Assembly (NCBI GenBank): GCA_905178155.1
Contig: CAJINV010000007.1
Location: 3,428,265 to 3,492,264, forward strand
DNA from: Amoebophrya sp. A120
Lineage: Eukaryota > Sar > Dinophyceae > Syndiniales > Amoebophryaceae
Length of the DNA stretch: 64,000 nucleotides
Reading direction: 5' to 3'
Below are positions 11,522 through 22,552 of this stretch, piece after piece. Position numbers and translations under genes: made by a program. Within the stretch, counting starts at the first letter, position 1, and every line of letters starts with the position of its first letter. Under the pieces are notes generated by a model, which saw only the letters and a list, made by a program, of their open reading frames with translations, ran no database searches and had not been told where the DNA came from.

Positions 11522-13599
11522 ATGTCCGGTGCAGGTCTGAATTTCCACAATGGAACCTCTCTCTCGTCCAGCTCGCACCTAGACATCGCGAGACGGTCGC
11601 TGGAAGAATTCGAGCGCGCCAATTTGATTTCTCTGGCGGGCCAGGAACTTTTAGACCACTTGCGGTCGCAAACCAAGCACGCGAAACAGGTGCCGAAGCA
11701 CCTCCGGCAGATGTACTTCCCCTCCTACGAGGTGTTCACGGAAAGATCCAGCATTACGGAGTTCTCCAAAAACCGGGTGCTGCGGTTGAAACAGGTGAAA
11801 GCGGACGTCACCGAGGAGGACCTGTATTGCGGGATCTGCAAGGTTCTGGTGGCGGAGATTCGGGACCAGCAGAAGAAGTTCGACCTGCAGCAGCAGTGCC
11901 CCTACATGGCGGAGAGACTGACTAACATGGGCGGGGGGAAAAAGAAGAAAAAGAATCACGCGTTCTCCTCCTCCGGCTCGGAGGATAACGAATCGGGCGG
12001 TGAAGGAGGGTATGCATTGCAAAAATAGCATCGTACCAATCGCAATTTTTTCCAATAGGAAAAACAAAGGCGACATTATTTGGAACGCTTAGTAGCTGAT
12101 TACAAAACGGATTCATCGTGATGCAGAAGTATTTCAGTTAGAAGTTTTACGAACTTTTACTTTAGTACGACTGCTATTTTGCAGTGGATCAGAGAAGAAA
12201 TCTAACCGAAGAAGAGAGGGAGGCGCGGAATGAGAGGAAAAAGGCGGATAACTGGTTTCAGGTACTAGGACTGGAACCGAAACGTTGCAGGTTGCATCTA
12301 TGAGTATGTTGACAAGCGACAGCTCACTTTTCGACTGTATCTTCGTTTCGAAATAAAAATCCAGGTTCGCGTCGGTAAGATGACCAAGGAAGAGTGCCAG
12401 TTTGCCGTGGAGGGAGGTAACAGCAACAAGCCCCAGTTGAAGGAAGTTGTCACCGTGCACATCTCTATCCGGGAGGAGAAAATCGACGAGCTGCTTCCCC
12501 TTCTGAACCACGGCTTCGAGCGTTGGGACCGGTCTTACGACAAGATTCTCTCCCCCGCGAAATCCTGGAAGCTAAAAGCCGACTGGGGCAGCTACATCGT
12601 CGTGGACGAGATGCACGCGGCGAAATTGGCCTCCGCCGCGGAAACGCTGAAGCAGTTCCAGGCGAAAAAAGCGACGAAGCGGTTACTGGCCGGGCTGGCA
12701 GACTCTCCGGGGGACGCGACCACCGCAGTACCGACCCCGGAAGACCACAATTTGCGCACCAGCAACACGAGCAGTGGGGGTCTATTGAGAGGAAACATTC
12801 CCCCCTCATTTTGAAAAGGTGTGTTTCCAAAAATTTGTGTTGCGGATTTGAGGTCACAGATCACGTCTGTCTTGCAAGAAGACAATGGCAGAAGCTTCCG
12901 GACCATTATGGAAGCGATTTGTCATGATGTTGGGCCTAAAGGGGGGCCGTTTGCCATGCTGAACTACTAGACCCATAGCCATACGCCGCTACCTAGCCTG
13001 GGGATCTGGCCGCAGTGCCTCTCTGCAATACAAAGCTGATTTGTGGTCACAAATTAGCATCACAGGCTCACAAATCAGATATCAGGTGGATCACAGGCTC
13101 ACAAATCAGCATCACAAATTTCCGTTTTGATATGGGGAGGGGGGATTTTTCATTTTGATAGGGTCCGACGAGTGACCACGACCGTAGAGGCGGTCGCAGA
13201 AGGCGCACGAGCGACGAACTGATCGACAACGAAGAAGGGCGGAGGGACAGCATCGGCGCCTTAACTGCGCACAGCAACGAGCACAGCCTGGCCGGGCGAG
13301 GCAGTCGTAGTGCATCAATGAATATCGGAGTCCACGGAGGTATGATGGGTAACGCGATATTAAACGTCGAAGGGCAACACAGACACCAAAATCCGAGCTC
13401 AGCATCGAATTCGCCCGATCTGGAAGATGAGGACAACGGGAGCTTCCACAGCTCACTCGACGATGATGGCCAGGAAGGCGCGGGGTGTAGTGATGAAAAC
13501 GACGAGAACTCTGACCAAGATTCAAACGCAGAGCGCGGCTCGGACAGTGAATCGGAATCGTCTTCCGATGTTGACTCGTCTTCGGACGAAGAAGAGTGA
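11522..13599 (+). CDS. Unknown acidic-tailed protein with two introners
   Basis: Proposed exons are 11522-12010, 12196-12261, 12365-12782 and 13166-13599, giving 468 residues. The 12262-12364 intron is GT-AG. The other two gaps are inverted-repeat elements whose removal keeps frame but does not use GT-AG. The N-terminal 150 residues are mixed helical sequence with a CGIC motif (LYCGICKVL), followed by a Lys-rich stretch. The middle exon has an ordered-looking region (VVTVHISIREEKIDELLPLL). The last 150 residues are Ser/Asp/Glu-rich and probably disordered. I do not recognise the family. If GT-AG were forced at 12010, the second exon would hit a stop within 20 codons. Confidence 0.7.
12011..12190. 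mobile_element. Introner in the acidic-tailed gene, first
   Basis: The left end TATGCATTGCAAAAATAGC pairs with a right end that reads, reverse-complemented, GATCCACTGCAAAATAGC. The inverted repeat continues over about 28 nt. Coding frame is kept if the element plus five adjacent bases are removed. The expected 5-bp duplication is not conserved (GAGGG on the left, AGAGA on the right), so this may be an older insertion. Confidence 0.65.
12783..13160. mobile_element. Introner in the acidic-tailed gene, second
   Basis: The element begins TATTGAGAGG and ends TTTTGATA, with imperfect inverted repeats that include runs of C and G. Both sides carry GGGTC (12778-12782 and 13161-13165). Splicing inside this duplication joins Ser-Gly to Gly-Pro-Thr in frame. 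The possible borders are GG-AG or GT-GG, never GT-AG. The interior holds a short tandem repeat with CACAGGCTCACAAATCAG twice. Confidence 0.8.
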
Positions 13600-15014
13600 T
13601 GAAAAGATTGACTGGGACCTGCTCCGAACATGGAACCTCGAAAAAAAATCGGAGCGCCAGAGGACATTGCATCCCGAATAACCAGTATCTATACCTTTAG
13701 GAGGACTGATCCGTGCGACTTAGCAACGGCGTCCTCAAAATGGACAAGATACTTACTACAAGAACCGGAAATGCGATGAAGGTCACATTCTTGATCTACC
13801 ACTTTTAGTCATGGCGTCATAATTTTGCAACATCAAGACTACACATAGCAGGATGATGATGGAAGTGCTGTTGTAAAAATTTGTGTTTCATAGCACGTGC
13901 ACGTCAGGTTACAGCAAGCACACCTTTCGATAGAAGGAGAAAGCAAATACAGACTGAATGGACGGGTGCCGTGACACAGACTGCAAAATGAAAAATCAAT
14001 ACATCGGCGGTTTCCACGTTCGTTCTGCCCTAGGCTAGCTGCTTTCTCAAATCGATTCTGGTATTCGATTGCCTTACGGCTAGGTTTTGCAGCACAGCTC
14101 CACTCTGTACAACTCTTGGAGGCTCACCTTTGTTACCCTGGATGAAATGTCGGGTTACAACTTCTTGACCGAGTGAACACGACATGAAGAAAAGCATTAC
14201 TGAGGAAAAAACATCAAATCGTCAAGTCGTGCCTGCCGCTCTGTCCTTGTATTCTTGAAACTTGCCACAAATGCCCTCGGTCAAATGTCGGTCAACATCA
14301 TGATCATGCTGTGGTTTTTTCGAATCAAAGTCAGTGCCTTTCATCTCCTACTGCTTCAGGGCCTCGGTACACGCTGATGTGCTCCTGAGAATGATGAAGT
14401 AGAAATACGTGAAAGTTTAGTCAACAAGTATACAAAGTCACACAACGCAGAACGATCTCGATCAGATGGCGGATGTGATTGCGAAAGCAGGTTGGTGATT
14501 ATAATTCTCAATGGACTTAAGCCCTCACGATCCTGCTCAGGCCGCACGCAATATATGTACATTCTCATACAACTACCCATGATAAGATACATAGATGATC
14601 TACCCTCTGATTCTCGAAATGATTATTCATAGTCCTCCCATGAGAACGCGTAGGCGTACCCATAGATACCACGCAAAGTGGATGCAGTAGTTGTAGCATC
14701 ATTCACCATCACCCTCGCATTGTCCATAAAGAAAAGCTATTGATTGTAATTCACTAAAGAAGTTCGTTGGAGATGTTGGTGTGCAAGTACCATTGTCATG
14801 GTGCTGTGACGAGGGAATTACTCTTCGGATCTCGGGGCGGACATGTCAAAGTAGCTCGTCGCGCACGAATTGCTTTGGTGATGATGTCGCCAAGCAGTAC
14901 CAATGGACACCAAGACCAACTACAGTCGTCTCACTAGGGTGTTGTAGCTCGCCCCAGCGACAGCACGGACCTAGTACGTCTGTATGATTTGAAAAAATAA
15001 TCCATGAACACAAG
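13600..15014. other. Intergenic, no gene seen
   Basis: AT-richer DNA with only short, low-quality frames. It should include the 3' UTR of the gene to the left and the promoter of the gene starting at 15015. Confidence 0.4.
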
Positions 15015-17738
15015 ATGCCTTCCCAACCCGATCCTCAGATGAGTAAACAAGCGAAGTCCGCCTCTCCCTGGTGGATTCAGGGCGGCAAAGGCGGCGTGCT
15101 GGACATTCAAATGGAGAAACGGGCTCGGGGGAACAAGGTGACAATTTTGAAGAATTGCTACGGGGACGTGAAACAGCTCTCGTTGCTGCTCCGCCACCAG
15201 TTTCCCCCTTTGACCGACAATCCTGACGTGTTGATCTGCGACTCCGATGGTGCACCAACGGGGAGTCCGGATAAGGACTCGCCCCACTCGCTGGTTCTAC
15301 CCGGCGACTGCCGCGTTTCCCTGGAGCACTGGCTGTTTGAAAACTACGACTCATCCAAGGTGTTGGAAGAGAAAACGGCGCTGCGCGGCATACGCAAAAT
15401 GAGCAACTTGGCGGCGCAGGCGTTGGCAGGAATGACGGGAAAGAACGAACAGCAGGGTGGAACAAATAGTGCAGGAGCTAGTAAATCGCAAGCCGGCGGC
15501 TCCTCCTCTTCTACCTCGGGAACGACCGCGAATACTAACCAAATGAAGACTACCGTCGGTGCCGACGGGGTTCCTTTGTTAGTCCAGACTACCACAGCGC
15601 CGGGCACAAATAGGGACTTTCTCGACGCGCTGAAGGGGATCCGGAAGCAGGTTCCCTACGACCACCCCATGGAGACCGCGCCCTGCTGGGTCTGGCACGG
15701 GTGGTGGCCTTACTGCACCGGGAACTGTCAGCAGACGGAAGACAAGGACCTGTTTTTTTGCTTGGAAGCGGACCCGGGGTACAATGGGAAGGGCGGTGAA
15801 GATGTGGAGCTGCGAGGACCACCTGGTGCTAGAAGTAGAAGTACTGGAGGACAAGAGGATGCGGTCGGCGTGGAAATAGATTCAGCGAGGAGTCGTGGTA
15901 CAAGCACGTCCGGTACAGTTTCGCCAGCAGGACGACAAATCACGACGGCGCGTCGCTTCGACACGGCAGAAGCGGGCGCTATTTTCCGCGAGCTTGGCTT
16001 GGTGTCCGAGCTGAATCAGAAGGCGATTGAGGAATACCGGGAAGAGATGAAAGCCTTCCGCGCAGGAAAAAGGGGCGGGAATACAAGCAACAAAGCAGCG
16101 AGTAGCGCGTCGCCACGAGGTGGCCACGGCCAGCAGCTGCCACCGCAAAGCGAGGCCGAGAAGAGAGATCGGGAAAGAAGAGAGCAGTATTTGCAAAAAC
16201 TGCTCCTTGATAGGCAAAAGCGCTTACAGAAAGTAGAGGAAAAACACGTGTGCGACATTTGCGGCCACGTGTTCGGGTTACGGAAGACTCTCCGGGTGCA
16301 CCGGGCGCGAGCGCACGAATGGGCGCCGGAGCTGGTGGATGAGAAATCGAAAAGAGCGAAAAGGAACGGGGCACAAGCGGCAGCTCCATTGGTTCCCCAG
16401 CATCGACTGCTCCAGCAGGGATTAGCGAAAGGCTTTCAACCCTTGCAGGTTCCATCACTGTCGCCTAATGGTGGATTTTCGACCAATAATAAGGGCGGAG
16501 ATACCAGTAGTGCAAACTCAACTTCCAGCACACTGATGAACTGGGCTAACGGCTTGAGTTTTGGCGGAGGTTTTGGTGCAGCATCCTCGTCCTCTAGCGC
16601 CAGCGCCACCCCCGCGGGTGGAGCAGCAACTGGAACGACGATGCTTGGAGGCGGGGTTCCCATGTCAGACGTGCGATCGCGAAAATTGCAGCAGCAGGCC
16701 ATGCTCAACGAGCCACAGGCGATCGACGTGGACGACTGGCCGACCAGTGAAGATGATGCAGGAGGAACGGGGAATAACAAAGCAGCACGGCCGGGACCAC
16801 ACACGATTGGGCTTCACCACATAATTCAGAAAAAAACGAAAGCTACGAAGGCGAGCCGGGCAAAGCAAAAGGTCCTTGCGACAAAAAGCGTCCGTGCCGA
16901 TAAAACGCTGTTTAGGCCAGAAGATCGTGGTCGCACGGGTGCTGGTAAGAGAGGCGCTTTCGTCTCTGATCCTCAAACTACAGAGAATAAATTCAATGCT
17001 TCAATACACAGCAGCGCAGCAGTCTTCCGTATTCAACTCGACGGCATTGAGGACCTCTACGTGGATCACACTGGAAACCCACTGCCGCAGGATTCTGTCG
17101 CGGTGCAAGAGGCTCTTCACGAAGTGGCGCTGAGTAGGAAGCAAATACCGATTTTTGGGTCGACGGGGGTGCATTGTCCGAATGAGAAGACGAACCTTGT
17201 CGAGGAGGACTACGAGCAGCTGCCGGAGCACTCAACGACAGAAAGCGACACGGACGGTTCCGACGCGGAATTTCGCAAGGTTTTAGAACTTTCGATGAAA
17301 GAAGACGCGGAGCGGCGGAGGATGGAGGAGCAACGGCGGGAAGAGGAGGATCTGCAGCTTGCGATCGCTTTGTCAAAAAACGTCAATCATGGTGAAATTA
17401 CGGAAGTAGAAACTAGTAACACGCAAGGTCCTAGCGGTGTCAAGAGCAAGTCGGCACCTCTTGCATCCGGGAGCTCAAGAGCCAGGACGGACCATGACAG
17501 GCACAAAAGCGCTGGCGGTGGTCTTCACGAACCTCAGAGCGACCTTGCACTAGATCCAGAGGAAGAGATCCCTTTGGAGGTCATCCTGGCCTCTCTGGAG
17601 GACGAAGCCGCAGCGAAGAGAAATCAGGACCAGTTTCTCAATTTGGCCGAAATGCTGCACGGAGCGTCCGACGAAACGGTGGACCTCGTGATAAGATTGC
17701 TAGAAGAGGAGGAGGACGGGGAGGACAGCGACGGGTGA
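15015..17738 (+). CDS. C2H2 zinc-finger protein with two UIMs
   Basis: One uninterrupted 907-residue frame from an ATG at 15015. Residues 27-117 weakly resemble a SUI1/eIF1 fold (basic start, KVTILKN, then LPGDCRVSLEHWL), which I hold only as a suggestion. Residues 413-434 form a classical C2H2 finger (C-x2-C-x12-H-x4-H) after a charged helix. Near the C-terminus, EFRKVLELSMKE (about 752) and EEDLQLAIALSKN (about 776) match tandem ubiquitin-interacting motifs. The remaining sequence is Gly/Ser/Ala-rich linker. The combination points to a ubiquitin- and nucleic-acid- or protein-binding adaptor. The function is inferred, and there are no introns although neighbouring genes have them. Confidence 0.85.
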   Translation: MPSQPDPQMSKQAKSASPWWIQGGKGGVLDIQMEKRARGNKVTILKNCYGDVKQLSLLLRHQFPPLTDNPDVLICDSDGAPTGSPDKDSPHSLVLPGDCRVSLEHWLFENYDSSKVLEEKTALRGIRKMSNLAAQALAGMTGKNEQQGGTNSAGASKSQAGGSSSSTSGTTANTNQMKTTVGADGVPLLVQTTTAPGTNRDFLDALKGIRKQVPYDHPMETAPCWVWHGWWPYCTGNCQQTEDKDLFFCLEADPGYNGKGGEDVELRGPPGARSRSTGGQEDAVGVEIDSARSRGTSTSGTVSPAGRQITTARRFDTAEAGAIFRELGLVSELNQKAIEEYREEMKAFRAGKRGGNTSNKAASSASPRGGHGQQLPPQSEAEKRDRERREQYLQKLLLDRQKRLQKVEEKHVCDICGHVFGLRKTLRVHRARAHEWAPELVDEKSKRAKRNGAQAAAPLVPQHRLLQQGLAKGFQPLQVPSLSPNGGFSTNNKGGDTSSANSTSSTLMNWANGLSFGGGFGAASSSSSASATPAGGAATGTTMLGGGVPMSDVRSRKLQQQAMLNEPQAIDVDDWPTSEDDAGGTGNNKAARPGPHTIGLHHIIQKKTKATKASRAKQKVLATKSVRADKTLFRPEDRGRTGAGKRGAFVSDPQTTENKFNASIHSSAAVFRIQLDGIEDLYVDHTGNPLPQDSVAVQEALHEVALSRKQIPIFGSTGVHCPNEKTNLVEEDYEQLPEHSTTESDTDGSDAEFRKVLELSMKEDAERRRMEEQRREEEDLQLAIALSKNVNHGEITEVETSNTQGPSGVKSKSAPLASGSSRARTDHDRHKSAGGGLHEPQSDLALDPEEEIPLEVILASLEDEAAAKRNQDQFLNLAEMLHGASDETVDLVIRLLEEEEDGEDSDG

Positions 17739-18282
17739 AGATTTCTGTCGACCTCCGGTAGTAGAAGCCGCGGGCCCGCCTCAATAGTAGGCAATCCACA
17801 TGATTCTCTGTGAAAAATGCACCATTATGAAGGTGAGGACCTCCTGAAATGAACGACTTTTATTAACTTTGACGCGAATGTCGTGCGGGTGCGACTTAAC
17901 TTCCACGAGCACTTACACGATGAAGTCATGCGACGCGACGGTTGCGTCGTTGCCTTCGTTCCACAGCTCAGGTGTTCAAACCAGAGTTGGCTGTGATTGT
18001 AGTTTATCCATGCTCCTGTGTAGTCCCATGAAATTGAAGATTTCACCGCCCGTGATGTTGTTTCATCTTCAGGCGCAGTTCTTCTTTTCTTCGGCACTGG
18101 ATAAAGCAGCAGGACGACGTAGTCGTGCAAACACTGGCGGTGCCACACCTGTGTAGTCTCCGCTGGAGGTTTTCTTCTTCTTGTGACATACGCCTAGCCT
18201 TCCCCCTGAGCAGCCCGAGCGACAGTAACATTCGAGCTGCACCCTCGTCTTTGAGCTTATCCCCTGTGCGAGTAAGGTAAAA
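17739..18282. other. Intergenic spacer
   Basis: Short spacer with no convincing frame. It should hold the terminator of the UIM gene and the promoter/5' UTR of the phosphatase gene. Confidence 0.4.
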
Positions 18283-19785
18283 ATGGCTTCAGCGGCGGTA
18301 ATTCTCCCCCCGTCCGACGAGGAGGACCGCCTGGGGCACGTGCCCAACCCGAATTCCGTTGCGATTGCGGGTTGGGCGGAAGACAAGGGCATGCGACAAG
18401 AGATGGAGGACGGATTTGTGTTTGTCGACGATTTTATGCAAGACAAATGGGGCTTCTTCGCGATCTACGACGGACACGGGGGCCAGGACGCGATGCAATA
18501 CTGCGTGGACTACCTGCACCAAAATCTCTTCCTCGAGTTGAACAAATTGGAATTTTGCAGTTCTGCGGCATCACAAGGCTTTGATGCAGCTGGCTTGATA
18601 CTCAGCAACAATTCCGCCGAGGAAGCGGCCGGCCACGCCGGCGGCTCATCTTCCTCCGCGTGTTCCGGCAGCAACAGCTCGTGCGAGGAGAAAGACGATT
18701 TATTTTGCGACCCAAATAGCCGAGGGTTTTTGTGTTGCAGCCAGCGGGAGGTGGCGAACGCGTTGATCTTCGCGTTTAAGACGACAGACATCAACCTGAT
18801 CGAGCTGGGCGTGCAAGCGGGCGCCACGGCTTGTGCCTGTTTGCTACTGGACCAAATTGTCCCAGATGAAGAGGATATTGGCAACGGAAATATGAATCGA
18901 ACAACTGCACAGGCGATACGAGAAGCGAGATTGAGTCAGAAGCCAACGCGACACTTGTACACAGCGCACTTAGGGGATGCAAGGGCCGTGTTGTGCCGAG
19001 CGGGCTTGGCGGCAAGGCTGACGAACATGTCGGATCATAAGGTAGTACAATTTTATGCATACAGCTGTGAGTTTGCTTGAGCTTGTTTATGTTTTGTCTT
19101 TGTGCATGAATAAGAATATGAACTTGCCCAGTTCATCGGTTACATGTCGTATCGTGATGTGTTAGATTAGAAGTTGTGTGCACTTTTACTTTTTCTTCTT
19201 CAATTGAAACTATCAGGCCAGCGACGAGGGCGAACGCGAGCGCGTGCACAAAAACGGTGGCACCATCATTTTCGACCGGGTGAACGGCATGCTAGCGATC
19301 GCGCGAGCGTTTGGTGATTACCAGTTGAAAACGCCTTCGTTGCCCAGAGACGTGGTCAGCAACGAACCCGACGTCACCGCCACGGAACTGACAGAGGAAG
19401 ACATGTTTGTCATACTCGCTTGCGACGGACTCTGGGACGTTTGCACGTAATTCCTTGTGATGTAATCGATATCGCAATAGTTCGTGTTGCAGCATGCATT
19501 GCATGCTACTTTTCTCATCTTGTGAATACACTGTACCATTGAGCAGGCCCCCTAGTTGATGTTGGGAAGTTGTAGGAGAAGCATGTTGACACAAAAAAAT
19601 AAAACTCGAATTCCAGCGACCAAGAGGCAGTTAATACCGTTCTGGAAACGCTGACCGAGCTGCATTTTCTCGGCGTCACAAGTAATCACCCAAGGAAAGC
19701 CGAAATTTGCAGCCGAGTCCTGGTCGAAGCAGCGTTGGCGAGGAACAGCACGGACAATATCACCGTACAGGTGGTGTTTTTCTGA
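18283..19785 (+). CDS. PP2C-family (PPM) protein phosphatase
   Basis: Exons 18283-19041, 19217-19446 and 19617-19785 join through two GT-AG introns into 385 residues. PPM motifs appear in order: RQEMEDGF near the start, DGHGG at 63-67 with the metal-binding Asp, a GDARAVL strand, SDHK, GMLAIARAFGDYQLK, ILACDGLWDV and a closing DNITVQVV. These are the residues that bind two Mg/Mn ions in the family, so it should be a Ser/Thr phosphatase. A Ser/Gly-rich insertion of about 50 residues follows the first motif block. No targeting signal is evident, which suggests a cytosolic or nuclear location. Confidence 0.95.
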
Positions 19786-20380
19786 TAGACTAAGTACGAG
19801 TTTGTACCTCGCTGCTGGCGGGTTCTTGTGTGTTTGTGGCAATAGGGATCCCGCCCACTCGTACGTAAAAATCGCTGTAGCCGCGTTGAAGCCGGTGCCG
19901 GCTTCGCAAAGAAATGTTGCATGGTCACTTTGTAGATGAACATAATTGGCGCACACTTGCTGTCGTGATAATCATACATAATCCTGTAAAGTGCGATGCC
20001 GTCAAATAAGAAGGCGGACTAATGTTCAACTACGTGTACGTCAGGGTTAGCAAATAAAAATTTTCAAGAGTTGTGAGTGGAAACGCGTGTTTTGATGAGG
20101 ATACATGCAAGAGAGGTGAAGATCGAGATCGTTTTTACTTCTTGGAGAGGCACGTGATCATACAAAGATCTGACTTATCTGCTTTTGACAACTGAGTTCG
20201 CAGGTCCTCACCCCCGCACTGCTACCTGTGCGATTGTGCATGTGTACTTCATGCTATTTTCATTTGTCCCGTAGCCTTGAGCTACTTACTTATTCAAGTT
20301 TTCGGCAAACAGGACATGAAAGGTTTGTTACATCTACACTCATTTCACCCGTACTTTGACCACTTTTTCGCATCCTCGCG
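19786..20380. other. Intergenic spacer
   Basis: No credible gene. Contains the 3' flank of the phosphatase gene and the upstream region of the F-box-like gene. Confidence 0.4.
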
Positions 20381-22552
20381 ATGAACACCCCGACTTTTAC
20401 TACTACTCTGCACCAAAACATGGAGCTGACCACCGAAACCGGTGCTTTGATTGCTTTCGTTTGCATTGCCATAACTTGGCTGGTTTTTCCCTTTCTGCAG
20501 GAGCAGAAAAGCCAGGAGGTGCGAGAAGTCGGCCACCGAACCGCGTTGCACGATTTGAGACATGGTACTTCTGCAAATCCAGCCGCAAATAACCGCTCAC
20601 CTTTGGACCGAGGGAAGCAAGACCCGGTGGATCATGCAGATCATGGCGAAGAAGTTGTCGGCGGCAGCGTGTTTAAGCAGAATCAGGACGGTGTGAGGGG
20701 AAATTCGGGATCTTCTACACAGTCGACGCTTAGTACCTCGTCCTCGGCGTCCACGCGAAGAAAGAAGCCGTCCAGTAGTCGCAACAGGACGGCGAGTCAC
20801 GGCACCGATCATTATAGCCATCTCGACCAGCACGAAGAAGATCCCTTCCTCAACCTCGGCCCGTATTTCCAATCCCTTGACTACTTTGGCTGGTGCTGCG
20901 TTTTGTCCTTCCTCGACGCCAAGTCGCTGTGCAACCTGGAGCTGACTGCGAAGGCGGTGAAAAACCTGCCTGGGCTATTTCACGAGGCGGTGTTTGAAAC
21001 GGCCTGGCGGGTCTGCTACATTCAACCGTACCAAAGCCGCAACATCACGCTTGCAGCCCTGCCTAAAAGCGTGCGGGACGTGGCGCAGAATGGACTATAC
21101 ACGAACGGACAGGATGTAATACTTGCTGAAGAAGCGGAGTCCAGTATTGTACCCGTACCCGCACGACAGAGTGGACCACTACTAAAGCAGGGATCTGAGG
21201 ATACCTACTATATTGTTGAGCAACAGGAGGATGTCGAGCCCGCCGCGGTGAAGCTGTCTCCTTTAGGGCAGCTTCCGGACGAGGCCACTTCCGCAGACGA
21301 TGACTTTGTCGGAACTTCCTCGGAGCCAGCTATTGCTAAAAGAAACACCGGACGTCGAGATGAATCAATACCCCCTGGTGCTCCGAACATGATACATGTA
21401 GTAGAGCAGCAAGACCTTCGAGCCCGGCGTTCCCGGCAGTTGGTTTTCAAAAAATCCTTCGAGCGGCGGACCACCTGGAAGAAGCGCGCCTGCCAGCGGG
21501 TGGCGGCGCTGGAGCATACCAAGTTCGATATCCATGCCCGCTTGGCCCACTTCCACGATTGGGTGACGAAAATTGACATTCCGAAGGTCACCGATATTCC
21601 AGTACAGCAACTTCTACAGCAGCACAAAGTTGTTCCCTACCTCTCGGATGCCACCAACCTGTCCTTCCACATTGCGGCGCGAATTCGCGAAATCCAGTCC
21701 GTCGAACGGCTGCAGACGCTGATGCGCAAAGGGTCGCAGAGCTTCGGCGTTGACTACCAGGTGCCGGTGCAAGACAACGAGGGTTTTCTGATCGGCATGA
21801 CGTTAGTGCTAGTCTCCGCCGCGGTCGTGTTTGGATTGTCCGGAAACAGCCAGCCGTTTGTGGTCTGCGGGAGGCGCACGAAGCGTATGACTGTGGCGGA
21901 GATCCACGACGCGCAAGTGCAAAGGAACAATCAGCAGTTCTTCGCCAGAAACAACAACCCGAATCTGAATCAGGAAGACGAGGTGTTTGGCCACACGACC
22001 TTCCAGGCCTGGCACATCCCCATCGTGCCGGCGAACTGGCACGTGCTAGTGGAGCAGGTGCTGAAGTGCACGGACGCCGTCGAAAGCCAGTCGTTATCCC
22101 AACTACTTTTCTCGCCCGGGTTGCTCTATCATGTGGAACACGGGCTGCGTGCGGGCGGCGAGCTGCAGCCGAATGGTGTTGGTGCTCCACGACCCGGGTT
22201 GATGAATCCAGAGGAGGGTCGGGACAGGGTTGACAAATATTGGGTCCGCGAGTGCTTCCCGCAGCGGCTCAACAGCTGCCTGCAAGCGACAGGGTTGAAG
22301 TTTGACGATATTGTTCGTGGTAGTTCTATGGCGGAACAAACGGCCGGGGGCGTGGTGGGGGATGCGTCGGCGGGGTTGGTGAGTGAAGAACTTGGTCACA
22401 GCCACCAGTTGAAAGACGGAACAAAAGCACTTGGGAATAAAGAAAATCAATCGGTCTGTGACAAGACACTTGCATTGAAATTCTTCATGCACTTTGTACA
22501 CCATGACCTAGAGGAACACAATCTAGGACAGAAAATAACATTTGAACGCTGA
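20381..22552 (+). CDS. Membrane-anchored F-box-like protein
   Basis: Intronless frame of 723 residues. Residues 21-39 form a strong N-terminal transmembrane helix. A Ser-rich linker follows, then at about 163-210 an F-box-like segment (DYFGWCCVLSFLDAKSLCNLEL plus a downstream Trp), as in proteins that dock to Skp1. A second hydrophobic stretch lies at about 467-487. The C-terminal half looks globular but I cannot place it. If the F-box is real, this would be a membrane-tethered substrate receptor of an SCF ubiquitin ligase. That role is inferred, and Skp1 binding needs testing. Confidence 0.75.
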   Translation: MNTPTFTTTLHQNMELTTETGALIAFVCIAITWLVFPFLQEQKSQEVREVGHRTALHDLRHGTSANPAANNRSPLDRGKQDPVDHADHGEEVVGGSVFKQNQDGVRGNSGSSTQSTLSTSSSASTRRKKPSSSRNRTASHGTDHYSHLDQHEEDPFLNLGPYFQSLDYFGWCCVLSFLDAKSLCNLELTAKAVKNLPGLFHEAVFETAWRVCYIQPYQSRNITLAALPKSVRDVAQNGLYTNGQDVILAEEAESSIVPVPARQSGPLLKQGSEDTYYIVEQQEDVEPAAVKLSPLGQLPDEATSADDDFVGTSSEPAIAKRNTGRRDESIPPGAPNMIHVVEQQDLRARRSRQLVFKKSFERRTTWKKRACQRVAALEHTKFDIHARLAHFHDWVTKIDIPKVTDIPVQQLLQQHKVVPYLSDATNLSFHIAARIREIQSVERLQTLMRKGSQSFGVDYQVPVQDNEGFLIGMTLVLVSAAVVFGLSGNSQPFVVCGRRTKRMTVAEIHDAQVQRNNQQFFARNNNPNLNQEDEVFGHTTFQAWHIPIVPANWHVLVEQVLKCTDAVESQSLSQLLFSPGLLYHVEHGLRAGGELQPNGVGAPRPGLMNPEEGRDRVDKYWVRECFPQRLNSCLQATGLKFDDIVRGSSMAEQTAGGVVGDASAGLVSEELGHSHQLKDGTKALGNKENQSVCDKTLALKFFMHFVHHDLEEHNLGQKITFER

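Noticed and set aside
12010-12184. Canonical GT-AG intron in the acidic-tailed gene
   Set aside because: GT and AG are present, but using them shifts the frame into an early stop in the next exon. The inverted-repeat boundaries keep frame.
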